Positions 51,629-62,161 of a stretch of 64,000 nt of DNA are shown here, one piece after another. The position numbers and the translations under genes are program-made. The stretch covers positions 765,303-829,302 of the forward strand of contig NZ_LT965953.1 in assembly GCF_900240995.1 (NCBI RefSeq). Direction: 5' to 3'. Under the pieces are notes generated by a model. The model saw only the letters and a list, made by a program, of their open reading frames with translations. It made no database searches and had not been told where the DNA came from. Origin of the DNA: Bacillus sp. Marseille-P3661 (GTDB taxonomy: Bacteria; Bacillota; Bacilli; Bacillales; Bacillaceae_J). The number at the start of each line of letters is the position of its first letter. Positions within the stretch are counted from its first letter, which is position 1.

Positions 51629-52206
51629 AAGTAACACAAGCAGAAATTGTTATCAGTGCTGTTAAGCCTGAACAATATCCAAACGATGCATTACCGCACT
51701 TTGCTTTAGCTGGGCGGTCCAATGTTGGGAAATCATCATTTATTAATAAGATGTTAAATCGAAAAAGCCTGGCTAGAACTTCTTCTAAACCTGGAAAGAC
51801 GCAAACGTTAAACTTTTTCATTGTAAATGAGATGCTTTATTTTGTTGATGTCCCAGGTTACGGCTTTGCCAAAGTATCGAAAAAAGATAGAGAAGCTTGG
51901 GGAAAAATGATTGAAACATATTTAACAACAAGCGAAAATCTAAGAGCAGTCATTCAAATCATCGATTTAAGGCATAAACCTACTGTTGATGATAAATTGA
52001 TGTATGATTTTTGTAAGCATTATGATATCCCTGTTATTATCATTGCGACGAAGGCTGATAAAATTCCAAAAGGAAAATGGGAAAAGCATTTGAAAGTAGT
52101 CAAAGAAACGCTTGAGGTTGATCCTAACGATGTTGTCATTACTTTCTCATCTGAAACAGGAAAAGGTAAGGACGAGGCATGGGGAGTAATAAGACAGTTT
52201 ATGTAA
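51625..52206 (+). CDS. engB: ribosome biogenesis GTPase YsxC/EngB
   Basis: EngB (YsxC, YihA), 193 residues, an essential GTPase for 50S subunit assembly. G1 [10 protein letters not shown] (about 31), G2 around [11 protein letters not shown]3 [11 protein letters not shown]4 TKADKIPK and G5 [12 protein letters not shown] are all intact. Overlaps lonA by four bases. Followed by a strong bidirectional terminator. Confidence 0.97.
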   Translation: MKVTQAEIVISAVKPEQYPNDALPHFALAGRSNVGKSSFINKMLNRKSLARTSSKPGKTQTLNFFIVNEMLYFVDVPGYGFAKVSKKDREAWGKMIETYLTTSENLRAVIQIIDLRHKPTVDDKLMYDFCKHYDIPVIIIATKADKIPKGKWEKHLKVVKETLEVDPNDVVITFSSETGKGKDEAWGVIRQFM

Positions 52207-52215
52207 ATGTAAATA

Positions 52216-52256
52216 AAAAATCCAAAGTACCTTATAAAAAGGTACTTTGGATTTTT
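52216..52256. terminator. bidirectional terminator after engB
   Basis: An 18-bp perfect stem (arms 52216-52233 and 52239-52256) with loop ATAAA and A and T runs at the ends. Confidence 0.9.
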
Positions 52257-52378
52257 GCTTGTCTAGCTTCAGCGCCTAGCCCCTCGGGAAAAATAACTTT
52301 CCGCTTTTGAGGCTAAAAGTGCCACAAACGCGAAAGAACATTTTCCTATCGCGCTGACCAAGACGCTTGCGCTTTTCT
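52256..52378. repeat. dispersed repeat, copy 2
   Basis: About 123 bp from TGCTTGTCTAGCTTCAGC to GACGCTTGCGCTTTTCT. The right end (GACCA-N-GACGCTTGCGC) and left end match copy 1 at 26421-26561; the middle differs. AGCGCCT near the left end can pair with AGACGCT near the right end with one mismatch. It ends two bases before the stop codon of the minus-strand membrane gene. Confidence 0.65.
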
Positions 52379-52380
52379 AA

Positions 52381-52866
52381 TTACTTCTTTTTGAAGAATA
52401 AAAGGTATACACCGGCTATAATGAGTGCAACCGGCCAAAAGCTCTCTACCCAACCAATAATATCTCCTATATAACTCATCCAGCCAATTATTCCATCATA
52501 AAATAATCCTAATAATGATATGATTAGTAAGATAATACCTGGAACAATACCGCTTTTCGTTTTTTGATGGCGAACTATAAAAGCAATTCCAACGATAAGT
52601 GTATAAACAGACCAATGATCAGGCCAAAAATTAAATAACTCTTTGGCATGAAAGTGAGCGCCAAGGCCTGTTAGAATAATACCTGGAAGTATACTCGAAT
52701 GCTCTTTTGAAAGATAGGCTTGAAAAAGAAATGCAATCCCGATAATAATTAATAGAGTTGGCCAAGTAAACATACTTTTCATGATGGGCAGTTTTAATTG
52801 ATCAGCCAAAAAATAAATCCCAACTCCAATTAACAGAATACCAGGAAAAATGCTTTGTCCCTTCAT
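52381..52866 (-). CDS. multi-pass membrane protein, LiaI/DUF5668-like
   Basis: A 161-residue hydrophobic protein with about six transmembrane segments. Three repeated PGI(I/L)L(I/L)G/GIG-type helix starts (near 7, 61 and 108) suggest internal repetition. A similar pattern is seen in LiaI-LiaF-like or DUF5668 proteins. It ends in FFKKK. The position between engB and hemA matches ysxD of B. subtilis, which is also a membrane protein of about this size, but here the gene is on the opposite strand (from memory). The ATG has AGGAG at a rather long distance (15 bases). The function is unknown. Confidence 0.7.
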   Translation of the reverse strand: MKGQSIFPGILLIGVGIYFLADQLKLPIMKSMFTWPTLLIIIGIAFLFQAYLSKEHSSILPGIILTGLGAHFHAKELFNFWPDHWSVYTLIVGIAFIVRHQKTKSGIVPGIILLIISLLGLFYDGIIGWMSYIGDIIGWVESFWPVALIIAGVYLLFFKKK

Positions 52867-53014
52867 CTGGAAAACAACACGCTCCTGTTAATAAAGTTTC
52901 ACGGCTTGATTACTTTCCTATTAATTTGTTAAGATAATTGTAGAACTATGACGTAATTTGGGTATATTATTAAAAATAGTGATTTATATACATGATAACA
53001 TAATGGTTTCATAT

Positions 53015-53060
53015 TTCGTTCACATTTTTTTTAAGTAAACGAACAGATATATGTTATTAT
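53015..53060 (+). promoter_or_regulatory. promoter of hemAXCDBL with overlapping inverted repeat
   Basis: Extended -10 TGTTATTAT (53052-53060), with TTAAGT 18 bp upstream as a poor -35. Arms TTCGTTCAC (53015-53023) and GTAAACGAA (53035-53043), matching but for one base, cover the -35 and might be an operator. No convincing PerR box was found. Confidence 0.4.
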
Positions 53061-53133
53061 ATGCTTAATGGTTTATATCGTCATAATAATTTAAGTCTTT
53101 GTAACTAGATAATATATCGGGGTGGGAGTATTA

Positions 53134-54495
53134 ATGTATATAGTAGTAGTAGGTTTAAATTATAAAACGGCCCCTGTGGAAATAAGAGAAAAGTTAACCT
53201 TTGATCCTTCAACTTTAAGGGATGCACATATAAGGCTGCGTGAACAAAAAAGTATTTTAGAAAATGTTATTGTTTCCACTTGTAATCGTACGGAAATTTA
53301 TGCTGTTGTTGATCAACTTCATACTGGTCGTTATTATATTAAAGCATTTTTAGCAGAATGGTTCGGACTTGAAATGGATGAGTTTACACCGTTTTTATCG
53401 ATCTTTGAAAATGATCAGGCTATTGAACACTTGTTTCGTGTATCCTGTGGTCTAAATTCAATGGTCTTAGGAGAAACTCAAATATTAGGACAAGTAAGGG
53501 ATAGCTTCTTATTAGCACAAGAGGTAAAAACGACCGGTACTGTGTTTAATGAATTATTTAAGCAAGGTATCACTCTAGCTAAAAAAGGTCATAGTGAGAC
53601 TGAGATAGGTGAAAATGCTGTATCAGTAAGTTATGCAGCGGTTGAGCTTGCTAAGAAAATTTTTGGTAGTCTAAAAAATAAACATGTAGTTATTCTTGGA
53701 GCTGGTAAGATGGGGGAATTAGCAGCTAAGAATCTACATGGTAGTGGTGCGGTCAATATTACAGTTCTAAACAGAACATTTGAAAAAGCAATTGCATTAG
53801 CTGAGCGTTTTAACGGCAAGGCGCGAACAATTGAACAGCTTAATCAATCATTGATAGATGCTGATATATTAATTAGTTCAACAGGTTCAAAGGATTTTGT
53901 TATTACAAAACAAATGATGGCTCGGGTTGAAAAGCAAAGGAAAGGCAGACCCCTTTTCATGGTTGATATAGCTGTACCACGTGACCTTGATCCAGAGTTA
54001 GATCAACTCGAGAGTGTATTTTTATATGATATCGATGATTTACAAGGTATCGTAGATGCAAACATCGCAGAACGTCAAAAAGCTGCTGAACAAATCGGCA
54101 TTATGATCGAAGAGCAAATTGTGTTATTTAAAAATTGGTTAGGGACGTTAGGTGTAGTGCCGATTATCTCAGCACTTCGAAACAAAGCATTGGCGATTCA
54201 AGCTGAAACGATGAGCAGCATTGAGCGTAAAATGCCAAATTTAACAGAACGTGAGCGAAAGGTATTAAACAAGCATACAAAGAGTATCATTAATCAAATT
54301 TTAAAGGAGCCGATTAATTCTGCTAAAGAATTAGCGGCAGAACCAAATGCAGAAGAATCGTTAAAGCTGTTTATGAAAATTTTTGAGATCGAGGATGCTG
54401 TAGAAGAAGAAATTGATGCTCAACGAAAGCAAGAAAAAGTTGTTGTTCCCATTGAACGGGAAAAATCGTGGGCATACTCAATGAAAAATGCTTAA
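53134..54495 (+). CDS. hemA: glutamyl-tRNA reductase
   Basis: HemA, 453 residues, reduces Glu-tRNA to glutamate-1-semialdehyde, the first step of heme synthesis by the C5 route. The catalytic Cys is in [14 protein letters not shown] (about residue 50). NADPH-binding domain with [17 protein letters not shown] (about 185). C-terminal dimerisation domain (about 320-430). The ATG at 53134 follows GGGGTGGGAG; a GTG 12 bases upstream is a less likely start. First gene of hemAXCDBL. Confidence 0.97.
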   Translation: MYIVVVGLNYKTAPVEIREKLTFDPSTLRDAHIRLREQKSILENVIVSTCNRTEIYAVVDQLHTGRYYIKAFLAEWFGLEMDEFTPFLSIFENDQAIEHLFRVSCGLNSMVLGETQILGQVRDSFLLAQEVKTTGTVFNELFKQGITLAKKGHSETEIGENAVSVSYAAVELAKKIFGSLKNKHVVILGAGKMGELAAKNLHGSGAVNITVLNRTFEKAIALAERFNGKARTIEQLNQSLIDADILISSTGSKDFVITKQMMARVEKQRKGRPLFMVDIAVPRDLDPELDQLESVFLYDIDDLQGIVDANIAERQKAAEQIGIMIEEQIVLFKNWLGTLGVVPIISALRNKALAIQAETMSSIERKMPNLTERERKVLNKHTKSIINQILKEPINSAKELAAEPNAEESLKLFMKIFEIEDAVEEEIDAQRKQEKVVVPIEREKSWAYSMKNA

Positions 54496-54524
54496 AACGC
54501 CGTTCCTAGAGGGGATTCGACGGA

Positions 54525-55355
54525 ATGAATAACTTACAAATAGGTTGGATTTATGATTTAACGATTATTCTATATGCATGCAGTGTCTTAGGATATTTCA
54601 TAGACTTTTTACAGAACAACCGGAAGGCCAATCAAATTGCCTTCTGGTTGCTTTCTATTGTTTGGGGTTTACAAACGTTTTTCTTTACTGCGCAAATAAT
54701 AGAAATGGGTCGTTTTCCTGTGTTAAATATGATGGAAGGGCTTTATTTTTATGCGTGGGTTCTCGTTACATTTTCTCTTGTTATTAATAAATTTTTTCGA
54801 GTGGACTTTTTAGTTTTTTTTACTACCGTTTTAGGATTTATTATAATGACATTGCACTTGTTTGCCCCGGTAGAAAGTAAGTCTGCTGTTCTGGCAGAAC
54901 GACTTATATCTGAGTTGTTATTTATCCACATCACGATTGCTATTCTTTCATATGGTGCTTTTACTCTCTCAGCTGTTTTTTCCATCATGTATTTACTTCA
55001 ATATAAAATGATTAAGAAAAAGCAATGGGGAACACGTTTGCGTCGTTTTGGTGATTTAACATTATTAGATCGACTTTCTTATAGTTTAAATATGGGCGGA
55101 GTGCCTATGCTATTAATATCACTAATTTTGGGTATTGTTTGGGCGTATATTCAATTAGAATCTTTCTGGTCTGATGCAAAAGTTATCGGTTCTTTTACCG
55201 TTTTAATTGCATATAGCAGCTATCTCTATTTAAGAGTTGCTAAAGAAATACAAGGAAGGAGCATCGCTTTTTGGAATCTTTGTGCTTTTCTTGTCTTACT
55301 CATTAATTTTTTCTTATTTGGAAGTCTATCCCGTTTTCACTTTTGGTACGGTTAA
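54525..55355 (+). CDS. hemX: HemX-type membrane protein (CcsA/CcmF family fold)
   Basis: HemX, 276 residues, eight predicted transmembrane helices, related to cytochrome c assembly proteins of the CcsA type. In B. subtilis HemX lowers the amount of HemA, a feedback control of heme synthesis. His residues in FIHITIAIL and LHLFAP may bind heme (inference). It lies 29 bases after hemA; hemC follows after 54 bases. Confidence 0.92.
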   Translation: MNNLQIGWIYDLTIILYACSVLGYFIDFLQNNRKANQIAFWLLSIVWGLQTFFFTAQIIEMGRFPVLNMMEGLYFYAWVLVTFSLVINKFFRVDFLVFFTTVLGFIIMTLHLFAPVESKSAVLAERLISELLFIHITIAILSYGAFTLSAVFSIMYLLQYKMIKKKQWGTRLRRFGDLTLLDRLSYSLNMGGVPMLLISLILGIVWAYIQLESFWSDAKVIGSFTVLIAYSSYLYLRVAKEIQGRSIAFWNLCAFLVLLINFFLFGSLSRFHFWYG

Positions 55356-55409
55356 TATATTACACATTGTCCCTCAATACATATATACATTCTTGGAGGT
55401 AAAAACTGA

Positions 55410-56348
55410 ATGCGCAAAATCATCGTAGGTTCTAGACAAAGTAAATTAGCACTAACACAGACTAACTGGTTTATTGAGCAAATGAAAAGCCTTGGCTTAC
55501 CTTTTGAATTTGAAGTAAAAAAAATCGTGACTAAAGGCGATAAAATTCTTGATGTTACTCTTTCAAAAGTAGGCGGAAAAGGGCTTTTTGTAAAAGAAAT
55601 CGAACAAGCTATGTTTGATAAGGAAATAGATATGGCTGTTCATAGTATGAAAGATATGCCTGCTGTTTTACCTGAAGGATTAACAATTGGCTGTATTCCT
55701 GTAAGAAAGGATCATCGGGATGCATTTATTTCTAATAATCATGTAAAGCTTAAAGATCTTCCTGCAGGTTCAGTAATAGGTACAAGTAGTTTAAGACGTG
55801 GTGCACAAATTTTGGCTTATCGCTCTGATCTTGAAATAAAATGGATACGTGGAAATATTGATACTAGATTAGCTAAACTTCAGGATCCAAATGAAGGGTT
55901 TGACGCGATTCTTTTAGCTGCTGCAGGTTTAGCGCGGATGGGCTGGTCAGATGATGTTGTAACTGAATTTCTAGATATTGACGTATGTGTCCCAGCTGTT
56001 GGGCAAGGGGCTTTATCGATTGAATGTCGTGAGGGTGACCATGAGCTTTTAGATCTTTTAAGTAAATTACAAGATGCAAACACTGCTGCTACAGTTGAAG
56101 CGGAACGCGCTTTCCTTCATAAAATGGAAGGTGGCTGCCAAGTGCCGATTGCCGGTTATGCTGAAAAATTGGCTAATGGTGAAATCAAACTAATTGCTCT
56201 TGTAGGTTCACCGGATGGGAAGACAATATTGAAAGAAGAGTTGCGTGGAACAGATGCGAAAGCATTGGGTGAAAAAGCGGCTCAGCTGTTAACAGATAGA
56301 GGTGCAAAGGATATCATTGAACAAGTGAAAAAGGAGTTAGATCAATAA
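55410..56348 (+). CDS. hemC: porphobilinogen deaminase (hydroxymethylbilane synthase)
   Basis: HemC, 312 residues, joins four porphobilinogens into hydroxymethylbilane. N-terminus [34 protein letters not shown] with the catalytic Asp; [12 protein letters not shown]; and the dipyrromethane cofactor Cys in [13 protein letters not shown] (about residue 241). TGGAGG precedes the ATG. The stop base overlaps the hemD start. Confidence 0.97.
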   Translation: MRKIIVGSRQSKLALTQTNWFIEQMKSLGLPFEFEVKKIVTKGDKILDVTLSKVGGKGLFVKEIEQAMFDKEIDMAVHSMKDMPAVLPEGLTIGCIPVRKDHRDAFISNNHVKLKDLPAGSVIGTSSLRRGAQILAYRSDLEIKWIRGNIDTRLAKLQDPNEGFDAILLAAAGLARMGWSDDVVTEFLDIDVCVPAVGQGALSIECREGDHELLDLLSKLQDANTAATVEAERAFLHKMEGGCQVPIAGYAEKLANGEIKLIALVGSPDGKTILKEELRGTDAKALGEKAAQLLTDRGAKDIIEQVKKELDQ

Positions 56349-57142
56349 TGTCTGGTGAAGGCTTTCTTCAAGGAAAGCGCATTTTAGTTACACGAGCTAA
56401 AGAACAGGCAAGCTCCCTTTCAAAAAAAATTAAAGAGCATGAAGGCTATCCAATAGAAATACCATTAATTAAATTTCAAGCTCCCGCAAATATAGAAGTT
56501 GTAGAAAAAACTTTAAAGAATTTAGCATCTTACGATTGGGTCGTGCTAACTAGTACGAATGGGGTCAACTATTTCTTCAGCTACTTTGAACAGTTTAATA
56601 TACGTTTACCCGAAACGAACCGACCACAAATCGCTGTGGTCGGTAAAAAAACGTACCAAGCATTAGAAAATAAAGGGATTAAAGCAAACTTGGTTCCCGA
56701 AGCATATGTTGCTGAAAGCTTATTTGAAGAAATGAAAGCTGTAGTGAGACCTAATGATAAAGTGCTTTTAGCAAGAGGTAATCTTGCGCGAACATTTTTA
56801 CTTGAACAGCTAAAAGATCTTGGAATTAAAACAGATGATTTAGTTATTTATGAAACGGTCATTAATAAAGAGGAACAAACAAATCTATTAAAACTATTAA
56901 AAAATAACTTGATTGATATTATTACCTTCACAAGCTCTAGTACCGTAACATATTTTCTAGATTTATTAAACGGTACAGATTGGAAGGAGTACATAAAAGA
57001 TATTACATTTGCATGTATTGGACCGATCACTGAAAATACCGCCTTGAAGGCAGGTATAAAACCGCAAATTGTCGCCACAGATTATACGATTGATGGGTTG
57101 GTAACCGCTATAACCAAGTACTTAAATAAAGGAGAAAGTTAG
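56348..57142 (+). CDS. hemD: uroporphyrinogen-III synthase
   Basis: HemD, 264 residues, closes hydroxymethylbilane with inversion of ring D. The family is poorly conserved in sequence. Visible anchors: [17 protein letters not shown] near the N-terminus, [14 protein letters not shown] (about 60-73), [32 protein letters not shown], and [17 protein letters not shown]. Position between hemC and hemB settles the call. Start overlaps the hemC stop by one base. Confidence 0.94.
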   Translation: MSGEGFLQGKRILVTRAKEQASSLSKKIKEHEGYPIEIPLIKFQAPANIEVVEKTLKNLASYDWVVLTSTNGVNYFFSYFEQFNIRLPETNRPQIAVVGKKTYQALENKGIKANLVPEAYVAESLFEEMKAVVRPNDKVLLARGNLARTFLLEQLKDLGIKTDDLVIYETVINKEEQTNLLKLLKNNLIDIITFTSSSTVTYFLDLLNGTDWKEYIKDITFACIGPITENTALKAGIKPQIVATDYTIDGLVTAITKYLNKGES

Positions 57143-57143
57143 T

Positions 57144-58124
57144 ATGGAAAACTTAAATTTTAAACGCCATCGCCGCCTTCGCGCAACCACTACGATGAGA
57201 TCGATTGTTCGTGAAACTTTTTTACGAAAAGAAGATTTAATTTATCCGCTATTTGTTATTGAAGGTGAAAATATAAAAAATGAAGTGCAATCGATGCCTG
57301 GTGTTTTTCAATTATCACTTGATCTATTAAATGAGGAAGTTGATTCAGTTGTTGAGTTAGGAATTCCAGCCGTTATTCTATTCGGTATACCTGCTGAAAA
57401 GGATGACGTCGGTACTGGCGCATACTGTGATCACGGTATTGTACAAATTGCAACTCGACAAATTAAAGAAAAATATCCGGACTTAATTGTAATTGCTGAT
57501 ACTTGTTTATGTGAATTTACGGATCATGGACACTGTGGTGTTATAGAAAACGGCCAAGTGTTAAACGATCCAAGCTTACAACTACTAGCTGATGCAGCTG
57601 TTAGTCAAGCAAAAGCGGGAGCGGATATTATTGCACCATCTAATATGATGGACGGATTTGTTGCTGCTATTAGGAAAGGATTGGATGAAGCTGGTTTTGA
57701 TCATATTCCAATCATGTCCTATGCAGTAAAATACGCGTCGGCATTTTATGGCCCATTCCGTGATGCAGCAGGAAGCGCACCGCAATTTGGTGACCGTAAA
57801 ACATATCAAATGGATCCAGCTAACCGTTTAGAGGCGTTAAGAGAGGCACAATCTGATCTTGAAGAAGGTGCGGATTTCTTAATGGTTAAACCTGCATTAT
57901 CTTATATGGATATTATTCGTGAAGTTAAAGACCGTTTTAACGCGCCAATGGTTGCTTATAATGTTAGTGGCGAGTACGCTATGGTAAAGGCTGCAGCGCA
58001 GAATGGTTGGATTGATGAAAAAACGATAGTTCTTGAACTGCTAACAAGTATGAAACGTGCTGGGGCAGACTTGATTATTACATATTTTGCAAAAGATGTA
58101 GCAAATTGGCTTAATGAACGTTAA
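57144..58124 (+). CDS. hemB: delta-aminolevulinic acid dehydratase (porphobilinogen synthase)
   Basis: HemB, 326 residues, condenses two aminolevulinates. Zinc-type Cys residues are in [15 protein letters not shown] (about 117-131). The two active-site Lys residues are in [17 protein letters not shown] (about 197) and [14 protein letters not shown] (about 249). [14 protein letters not shown] is conserved. GGAGAAAG precedes the ATG, one base after the hemD stop. Confidence 0.97.
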   Translation: MENLNFKRHRRLRATTTMRSIVRETFLRKEDLIYPLFVIEGENIKNEVQSMPGVFQLSLDLLNEEVDSVVELGIPAVILFGIPAEKDDVGTGAYCDHGIVQIATRQIKEKYPDLIVIADTCLCEFTDHGHCGVIENGQVLNDPSLQLLADAAVSQAKAGADIIAPSNMMDGFVAAIRKGLDEAGFDHIPIMSYAVKYASAFYGPFRDAAGSAPQFGDRKTYQMDPANRLEALREAQSDLEEGADFLMVKPALSYMDIIREVKDRFNAPMVAYNVSGEYAMVKAAAQNGWIDEKTIVLELLTSMKRAGADLIITYFAKDVANWLNER

Positions 58125-58148
58125 TCATTGAATAAGGAGTTGCGTAAA

Positions 58149-59441
58149 ATGAGAAGCTTTGAAAAATCGAAAGCTGCTTATAAAGAAGCTGTACGAATGA
58201 TGCCTGGTGGTGTAAACAGCCCTGTTAGAGCATTTAGGTCGGTTCAAATGGATCCTATTTTCATGGAACGTGGAAAAGGTTCTAAGATTTATGATATAGA
58301 TGGAAATGACTATATTGATTATGTGCTATCTTGGGGGCCTTTAATTTTAGGACATGCACATGATGATGTAGTAGAGGCACTTAAAAAGGTAACTGAAAAT
58401 GGTACAAGTTTCGGTGCACCTACTGAGATTGAAAGTAAATTAGCACAGCTTGTTATAGACCGCGTACCATCAATCGAAGTGATTCGCATGGTAAACTCAG
58501 GCACAGAAGCGACGATGAGTGCACTTCGCTTAGCACGTGGATTTACAGGTCGTAACTTAATTATGAAGTTCGAAGGCTGTTATCACGGCCATGGTGATTC
58601 CTTATTAATAAAAGCAGGATCTGGTGTAGCTACATTAGGGTTACCGGATAGTCCTGGTGTACCTGAATCAATTGCTAAAAATACGATTACTGTACCATAC
58701 AATGATCTTGAAAGTGTTCAATATGCTTTTGATCAATACGGAAAAGATATTGCAGCTGTCATTGTAGAACCGGTCGCGGGGAATATGGGCTTTGTTCAAC
58801 CGCTGCCAGGTTTCTTAGAAGGTTTGCGTGAAATTACTGAAAAAAATGGGTCATTATTAATATTTGATGAAGTGATGACAGGTTTTCGTATAGGCTATAA
58901 TTGTGCGCAAGGACATTTTAATGTAACACCTGATCTGACTTGTCTAGGAAAAGTAATTGGTGGAGGATTACCTGTAGGTGCATACGGCGGTAAGGCAGAA
59001 ATTATGAATCAAATTGCGCCTAGCGGCTCGATTTATCAAGCAGGTACATTATCAGGCAATCCGTTAGCAATGACTGCAGGCTATGAAACGTTATCTAGAT
59101 TAACACCTGAAACCTATGCTGATTTTGATAGAAAAACAGTTCGCTTAACTGAAGGTCTTGCAAAAGCAGCTGAAAAGTATGATATTCCACATCAAGTAGG
59201 ACGGTTAGGAGCTATGCTCGGTTTCTTCTTTACAAACGAGAAAATAGTGAATTTTGAAACGGCGAAGACATCTGATGTTGCTTTATTTGCTAGATATTAT
59301 CGTGAAATGATTGAACGAGGTGTATTTCTGCCCCCTTCACAATTTGAAGCATATTTCCTATCTACTGTTCATACTGACGAAGATATTGAAAAAACAATTG
59401 CAGCAGCAGAGGAGAGCTTTGCAGCTATCTGTGCTGAATAA
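58149..59441 (+). CDS. hemL: glutamate-1-semialdehyde 2,1-aminomutase
   Basis: HemL, 430 residues, a PLP enzyme that forms 5-aminolevulinate. Conserved: [51 protein letters not shown]; and the PLP Lys in [19 protein letters not shown] (about 267). I use the ATG at 58149, 9 bases after AAGGAG; it gives the normal N-terminus MRSFEKSK. Last gene of the heme operon. Confidence 0.97.
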   Translation: MRSFEKSKAAYKEAVRMMPGGVNSPVRAFRSVQMDPIFMERGKGSKIYDIDGNDYIDYVLSWGPLILGHAHDDVVEALKKVTENGTSFGAPTEIESKLAQLVIDRVPSIEVIRMVNSGTEATMSALRLARGFTGRNLIMKFEGCYHGHGDSLLIKAGSGVATLGLPDSPGVPESIAKNTITVPYNDLESVQYAFDQYGKDIAAVIVEPVAGNMGFVQPLPGFLEGLREITEKNGSLLIFDEVMTGFRIGYNCAQGHFNVTPDLTCLGKVIGGGLPVGAYGGKAEIMNQIAPSGSIYQAGTLSGNPLAMTAGYETLSRLTPETYADFDRKTVRLTEGLAKAAEKYDIPHQVGRLGAMLGFFFTNEKIVNFETAKTSDVALFARYYREMIERGVFLPPSQFEAYFLSTVHTDEDIEKTIAAAEESFAAICAE

Positions 59442-59456
59442 TATATTTATAGTTAA

Positions 59457-59495
59457 AACAGCCACAAATCCTAGTGATTCGTGGCTGTTTTTTTG
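59457..59495 (+). terminator. terminator of hemAXCDBL
   Basis: Stem AAACAGCCAC-AATC / GATT-GTGGCTGTTT, followed by a T-run. Confidence 0.88.
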
Positions 59496-59568
59496 ATGTT
59501 TGCATTTCGTAAAGGATCGGATTATAAAAGTGTTCATTAAGCATTTAGCTTGAAATTTTAATAAATTG

Positions 59569-59597
59569 GCATAAATCATGGAATATCTTCATAAATC
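59569..59597 (+). promoter_or_regulatory. probable sigma-E promoter of spoVID
   Basis: GCATAAAT (59569-59576), a 13-bp spacer and CATAAATC (59590-59597) fit the sigma-E pattern reasonably (about six of eight in the -10). It lies about 120 bases before spoVID, a known sigma-E gene. Confidence 0.45.
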
Positions 59598-59716
59598 TGT
59601 AGTGTCATAGTTAATTTATAATTTGTGGATTCGAAAAGTATGGTGACTAAATGGCGACAACAGGAATGTTCAGCTACTTTTTGAATATCCTCTAAATAAG
59701 AAGGGGGAGGAGTTCA

Positions 59717-60994
59717 TTGACATTAAATGAAACGTCTTCGATACGTTTTTCGGTAGAAGAATCAGTATGGTTTAAAAAGGGACAGGAAGTATCGAATTTG
59801 ATATCTATGTCGCTAGATCCAGAGATTTCTGTACAAGAACATGAAGATTATATATCAATACGAGGGGCTTTAGTACTGACAGGGGAGTATTATCCGAGCG
59901 AAACCCAGGAATCTGAACAAGAAGATATTTCGTTTCGTGAATTTTCTGCAGTCAGAACTGTAGATGAGGTGATTGAAAACGAAGGTGGCGTGAATAACAT
60001 TAACCACCGTTTTCCAGTAGATATAACAATACCTGCTAATCGTATAAAGAGTCTTGATGAAGTATTTGTACTAGTAGAATCATTTGATTATGAAATCCCT
60101 AATCAGGGTCAGCTCCAATTAACTGCAGATCTTTCGATAAGTGGAATTATTAATGAAAGAGTAAGTAATCAGGCAGAACCTGAAAGTCATGAAAATGAAA
60201 CCGTCGTAGCTGAATCGGCTTCAGAAACTGAACCAGAATGGGAAGAACCGATTTTGACACCAGCTTCAGCCCATAGGGAAATTAATGCTGCTGAAGATGA
60301 GCCGGAAGCAGACACAGAAGTGGCAGAGGAGAAATTTGCAACTTTTTTTAGTGAAGCAAGAAAAGACCCTATTGAAGACGAGCAGGAAAGCCAGGAAATT
60401 AGTGTAACAAAGTCAGATGCGTATACACTTATTAATGAATCTGAATCAACTAATGAAATCAAAGAGGAATTAGAAGTTGCCACGGCAAGGGAAGAAGAAC
60501 AACAAGAACCACAGCAACAGGAGATTCAGGAAGAAGAACAGCAAGAAGAGCCAATTGTTCAATCACGTTCCGAGCTGGTTGAAGAAGAGGTAGAGGTAGC
60601 TCCGGCTGTTGCACCGTCACCTCAGATAGAGATGAAAGGACGCCGTTCAGAGGATGATAGCTTTGGCTGGAATCCAAGTTCATTATATTCTGGCAAAGCA
60701 TCAAAGGACTCAGAGGAAGACAATGATGACCCTAGTGCTGAAGAACAACAGCAACAATACCGTCCACGTCATAGGTCCGAAAATGCATTGTATTTAACAA
60801 AGATGCTCGCTAGCGGCGAGGAGGATTTCTCAAAATTAAGAATGCGAATTGTACAAAATGGTGAAACCCTTGGCAGTATTGCAGAAAGTTATGATGTATC
60901 ACCAAATCAAATCATCCGCATGAATGGATTAGAGGATGATGTTATAGAAGAAGGACAAATCCTTTATATTCCTGAATATGCAGGTGTCGAATAA
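59717..60994 (+). CDS. spoVID: spore coat morphogenetic protein SpoVID
   Basis: SpoVID, 425 residues, needed for the coat to encase the forespore. The N-terminal domain (about 1-145, SIRFSVEESVWFKKGQEV, then GALVLTGEYYP) drives encasement. A long acidic, Glu/Gln-rich central region (about 150-340) is low complexity. The C-terminal LysM domain (about 375-420, VQNGETLGSIAESYDVSPNQ, then ILYIPEY) is typical. The start is TTG behind GGGGGAGGAG. ysxE follows, as in B. subtilis. Confidence 0.93.
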   Translation: MTLNETSSIRFSVEESVWFKKGQEVSNLISMSLDPEISVQEHEDYISIRGALVLTGEYYPSETQESEQEDISFREFSAVRTVDEVIENEGGVNNINHRFPVDITIPANRIKSLDEVFVLVESFDYEIPNQGQLQLTADLSISGIINERVSNQAEPESHENETVVAESASETEPEWEEPILTPASAHREINAAEDEPEADTEVAEEKFATFFSEARKDPIEDEQESQEISVTKSDAYTLINESESTNEIKEELEVATAREEEQQEPQQQEIQEEEQQEEPIVQSRSELVEEEVEVAPAVAPSPQIEMKGRRSEDDSFGWNPSSLYSGKASKDSEEDNDDPSAEEQQQQYRPRHRSENALYLTKMLASGEEDFSKLRMRIVQNGETLGSIAESYDVSPNQIIRMNGLEDDVIEEGQILYIPEYAGVE

Positions 60995-61017
60995 TTTGTA
61001 AAGTATTAATGAAAGGA

Positions 61018-61052
61018 GGGCTTCCACATACGCGGAAGCCCACTTCTTTTGA
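61018..61052 (+). terminator. hairpin between spoVID and ysxE
   Basis: Perfect 8-bp stem GGGCTTCC/GGAAGCCC with an 8-base loop, then ACTTCTTTT. A ribosome-site-like AAAGGAGGG overlaps its left arm but has no start codon after it. Confidence 0.6.
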
Positions 61053-61111
61053 AAGTTAGTTATTCCAAATCGGAATCAAAAGTTAATTTATATTAGTGAG
61101 GTGATCCAACA

Positions 61112-62137
61112 ATGCAAGGATTGGATCCATATAATAAACTATTAACACCTTATCAAATTGATCCCCATTATGTTGAGGATTATGGGAAAATAAAAAAAGT
61201 ATTTGCTAACCAAGGAACATTTGCATTAAAGCAAACCAAGCTAACAGATGAACAACGCTATTATTTTAATAATACATTTAAAGTATTAAATGAAAAGGGA
61301 TATCGGCAGGTGGTGCCGATTTATCCCACAAAGCAGGGAGAATTATTATTAAATAGAAACGGTTATGACTATTACCTAATGCCCTGGATTGAATCAGCTC
61401 GTTCGAGTATAGGTGAAATACATGAGGATTTATTAAAAGAAATTGCTCGTATTCATACTTTGACTACAATTAAAGAAAAAATTAAGCAAGAGCATATTCA
61501 AAACTTTTATGAGAAGTCAAAATATGAAATTGAAAAAAGAAAATTAGATTACGAAAAATTTATTGATAGATGTGAACAACATGTATATATGTCACCTTTT
61601 GAGTTGTTATATTGCACCTATTTCATTCAGTTGATGAACATGGAAGAGGGGGCGCTTAGACAATTAGAGGATTGGTATGAATTAGCTAAGGAAAAGAAAA
61701 CAGACCGGTTTGTGATTTGCCACGGCAATCTTGCTCCAAGTCATGTTTTATATGATGAAAATGGTCAGAGCTATCTTACTAACTTTGAACGAACATACAG
61801 TGCATCACCTATTTATGATTTGTTAACCTTTTTCAGAAAAATGTTTAATAGCTTTCCGCAGCCGTTATCGAATGCACACAATTTATATTTTCATTATAAT
61901 AGGTTTCATAAATTGACCGAAGATGAACAACAACTATTATTTTATTATTTATCATCAACGAAAAAAGTTCATAAGCATATCGTCCGCTATCAATCTAGTC
62001 CGACAAAATCAGAACAAGCCCAAGTGGTTGCGCTGCAGCGTGCAATTTGGCAGGTTCAAATGGGGTCATCATTTGTTTATCAGTTAAGTCAAGCAATTGA
62101 GCAGGCTAAAAATCAAGATAATGAAAATCCCACTTAG
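61112..62137 (+). CDS. ysxE: spore coat kinase-like protein YsxE (CotS family)
   Basis: YsxE, 341 residues, of the CotS/aminoglycoside phosphotransferase-like family found in the spore coat. The family fold is visible, including YYLMPWIES at the hinge (about 90). The catalytic motif usually HGD reads ICHGNLAPSHVLYD, with Asn for Asp, and the metal motif usually DFD/DFE reads TNFERTY, with Asn for Asp. It is therefore a likely pseudokinase. GTGAGGTG precedes the ATG. The stop lies inside a terminator. Confidence 0.88.
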   Translation: MQGLDPYNKLLTPYQIDPHYVEDYGKIKKVFANQGTFALKQTKLTDEQRYYFNNTFKVLNEKGYRQVVPIYPTKQGELLLNRNGYDYYLMPWIESARSSIGEIHEDLLKEIARIHTLTTIKEKIKQEHIQNFYEKSKYEIEKRKLDYEKFIDRCEQHVYMSPFELLYCTYFIQLMNMEEGALRQLEDWYELAKEKKTDRFVICHGNLAPSHVLYDENGQSYLTNFERTYSASPIYDLLTFFRKMFNSFPQPLSNAHNLYFHYNRFHKLTEDEQQLLFYYLSSTKKVHKHIVRYQSSPTKSEQAQVVALQRAIWQVQMGSSFVYQLSQAIEQAKNQDNENPT

Positions 62138-62161
62138 GATCATTCTAAGTGGGGATTTTTT
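62124..62161. terminator. bidirectional terminator between ysxE and a minus-strand gene
   Basis: Stem AAAATCCCACTTAG / CTAAGTGGG-GATTTTT with one bulged G; it contains the ysxE stop codon. Confidence 0.82.

Noticed and set aside
53075-53095. PerR box upstream of hemA
   Set aside because: The best alignment to TTATAATNATTATAA has about four mismatches.
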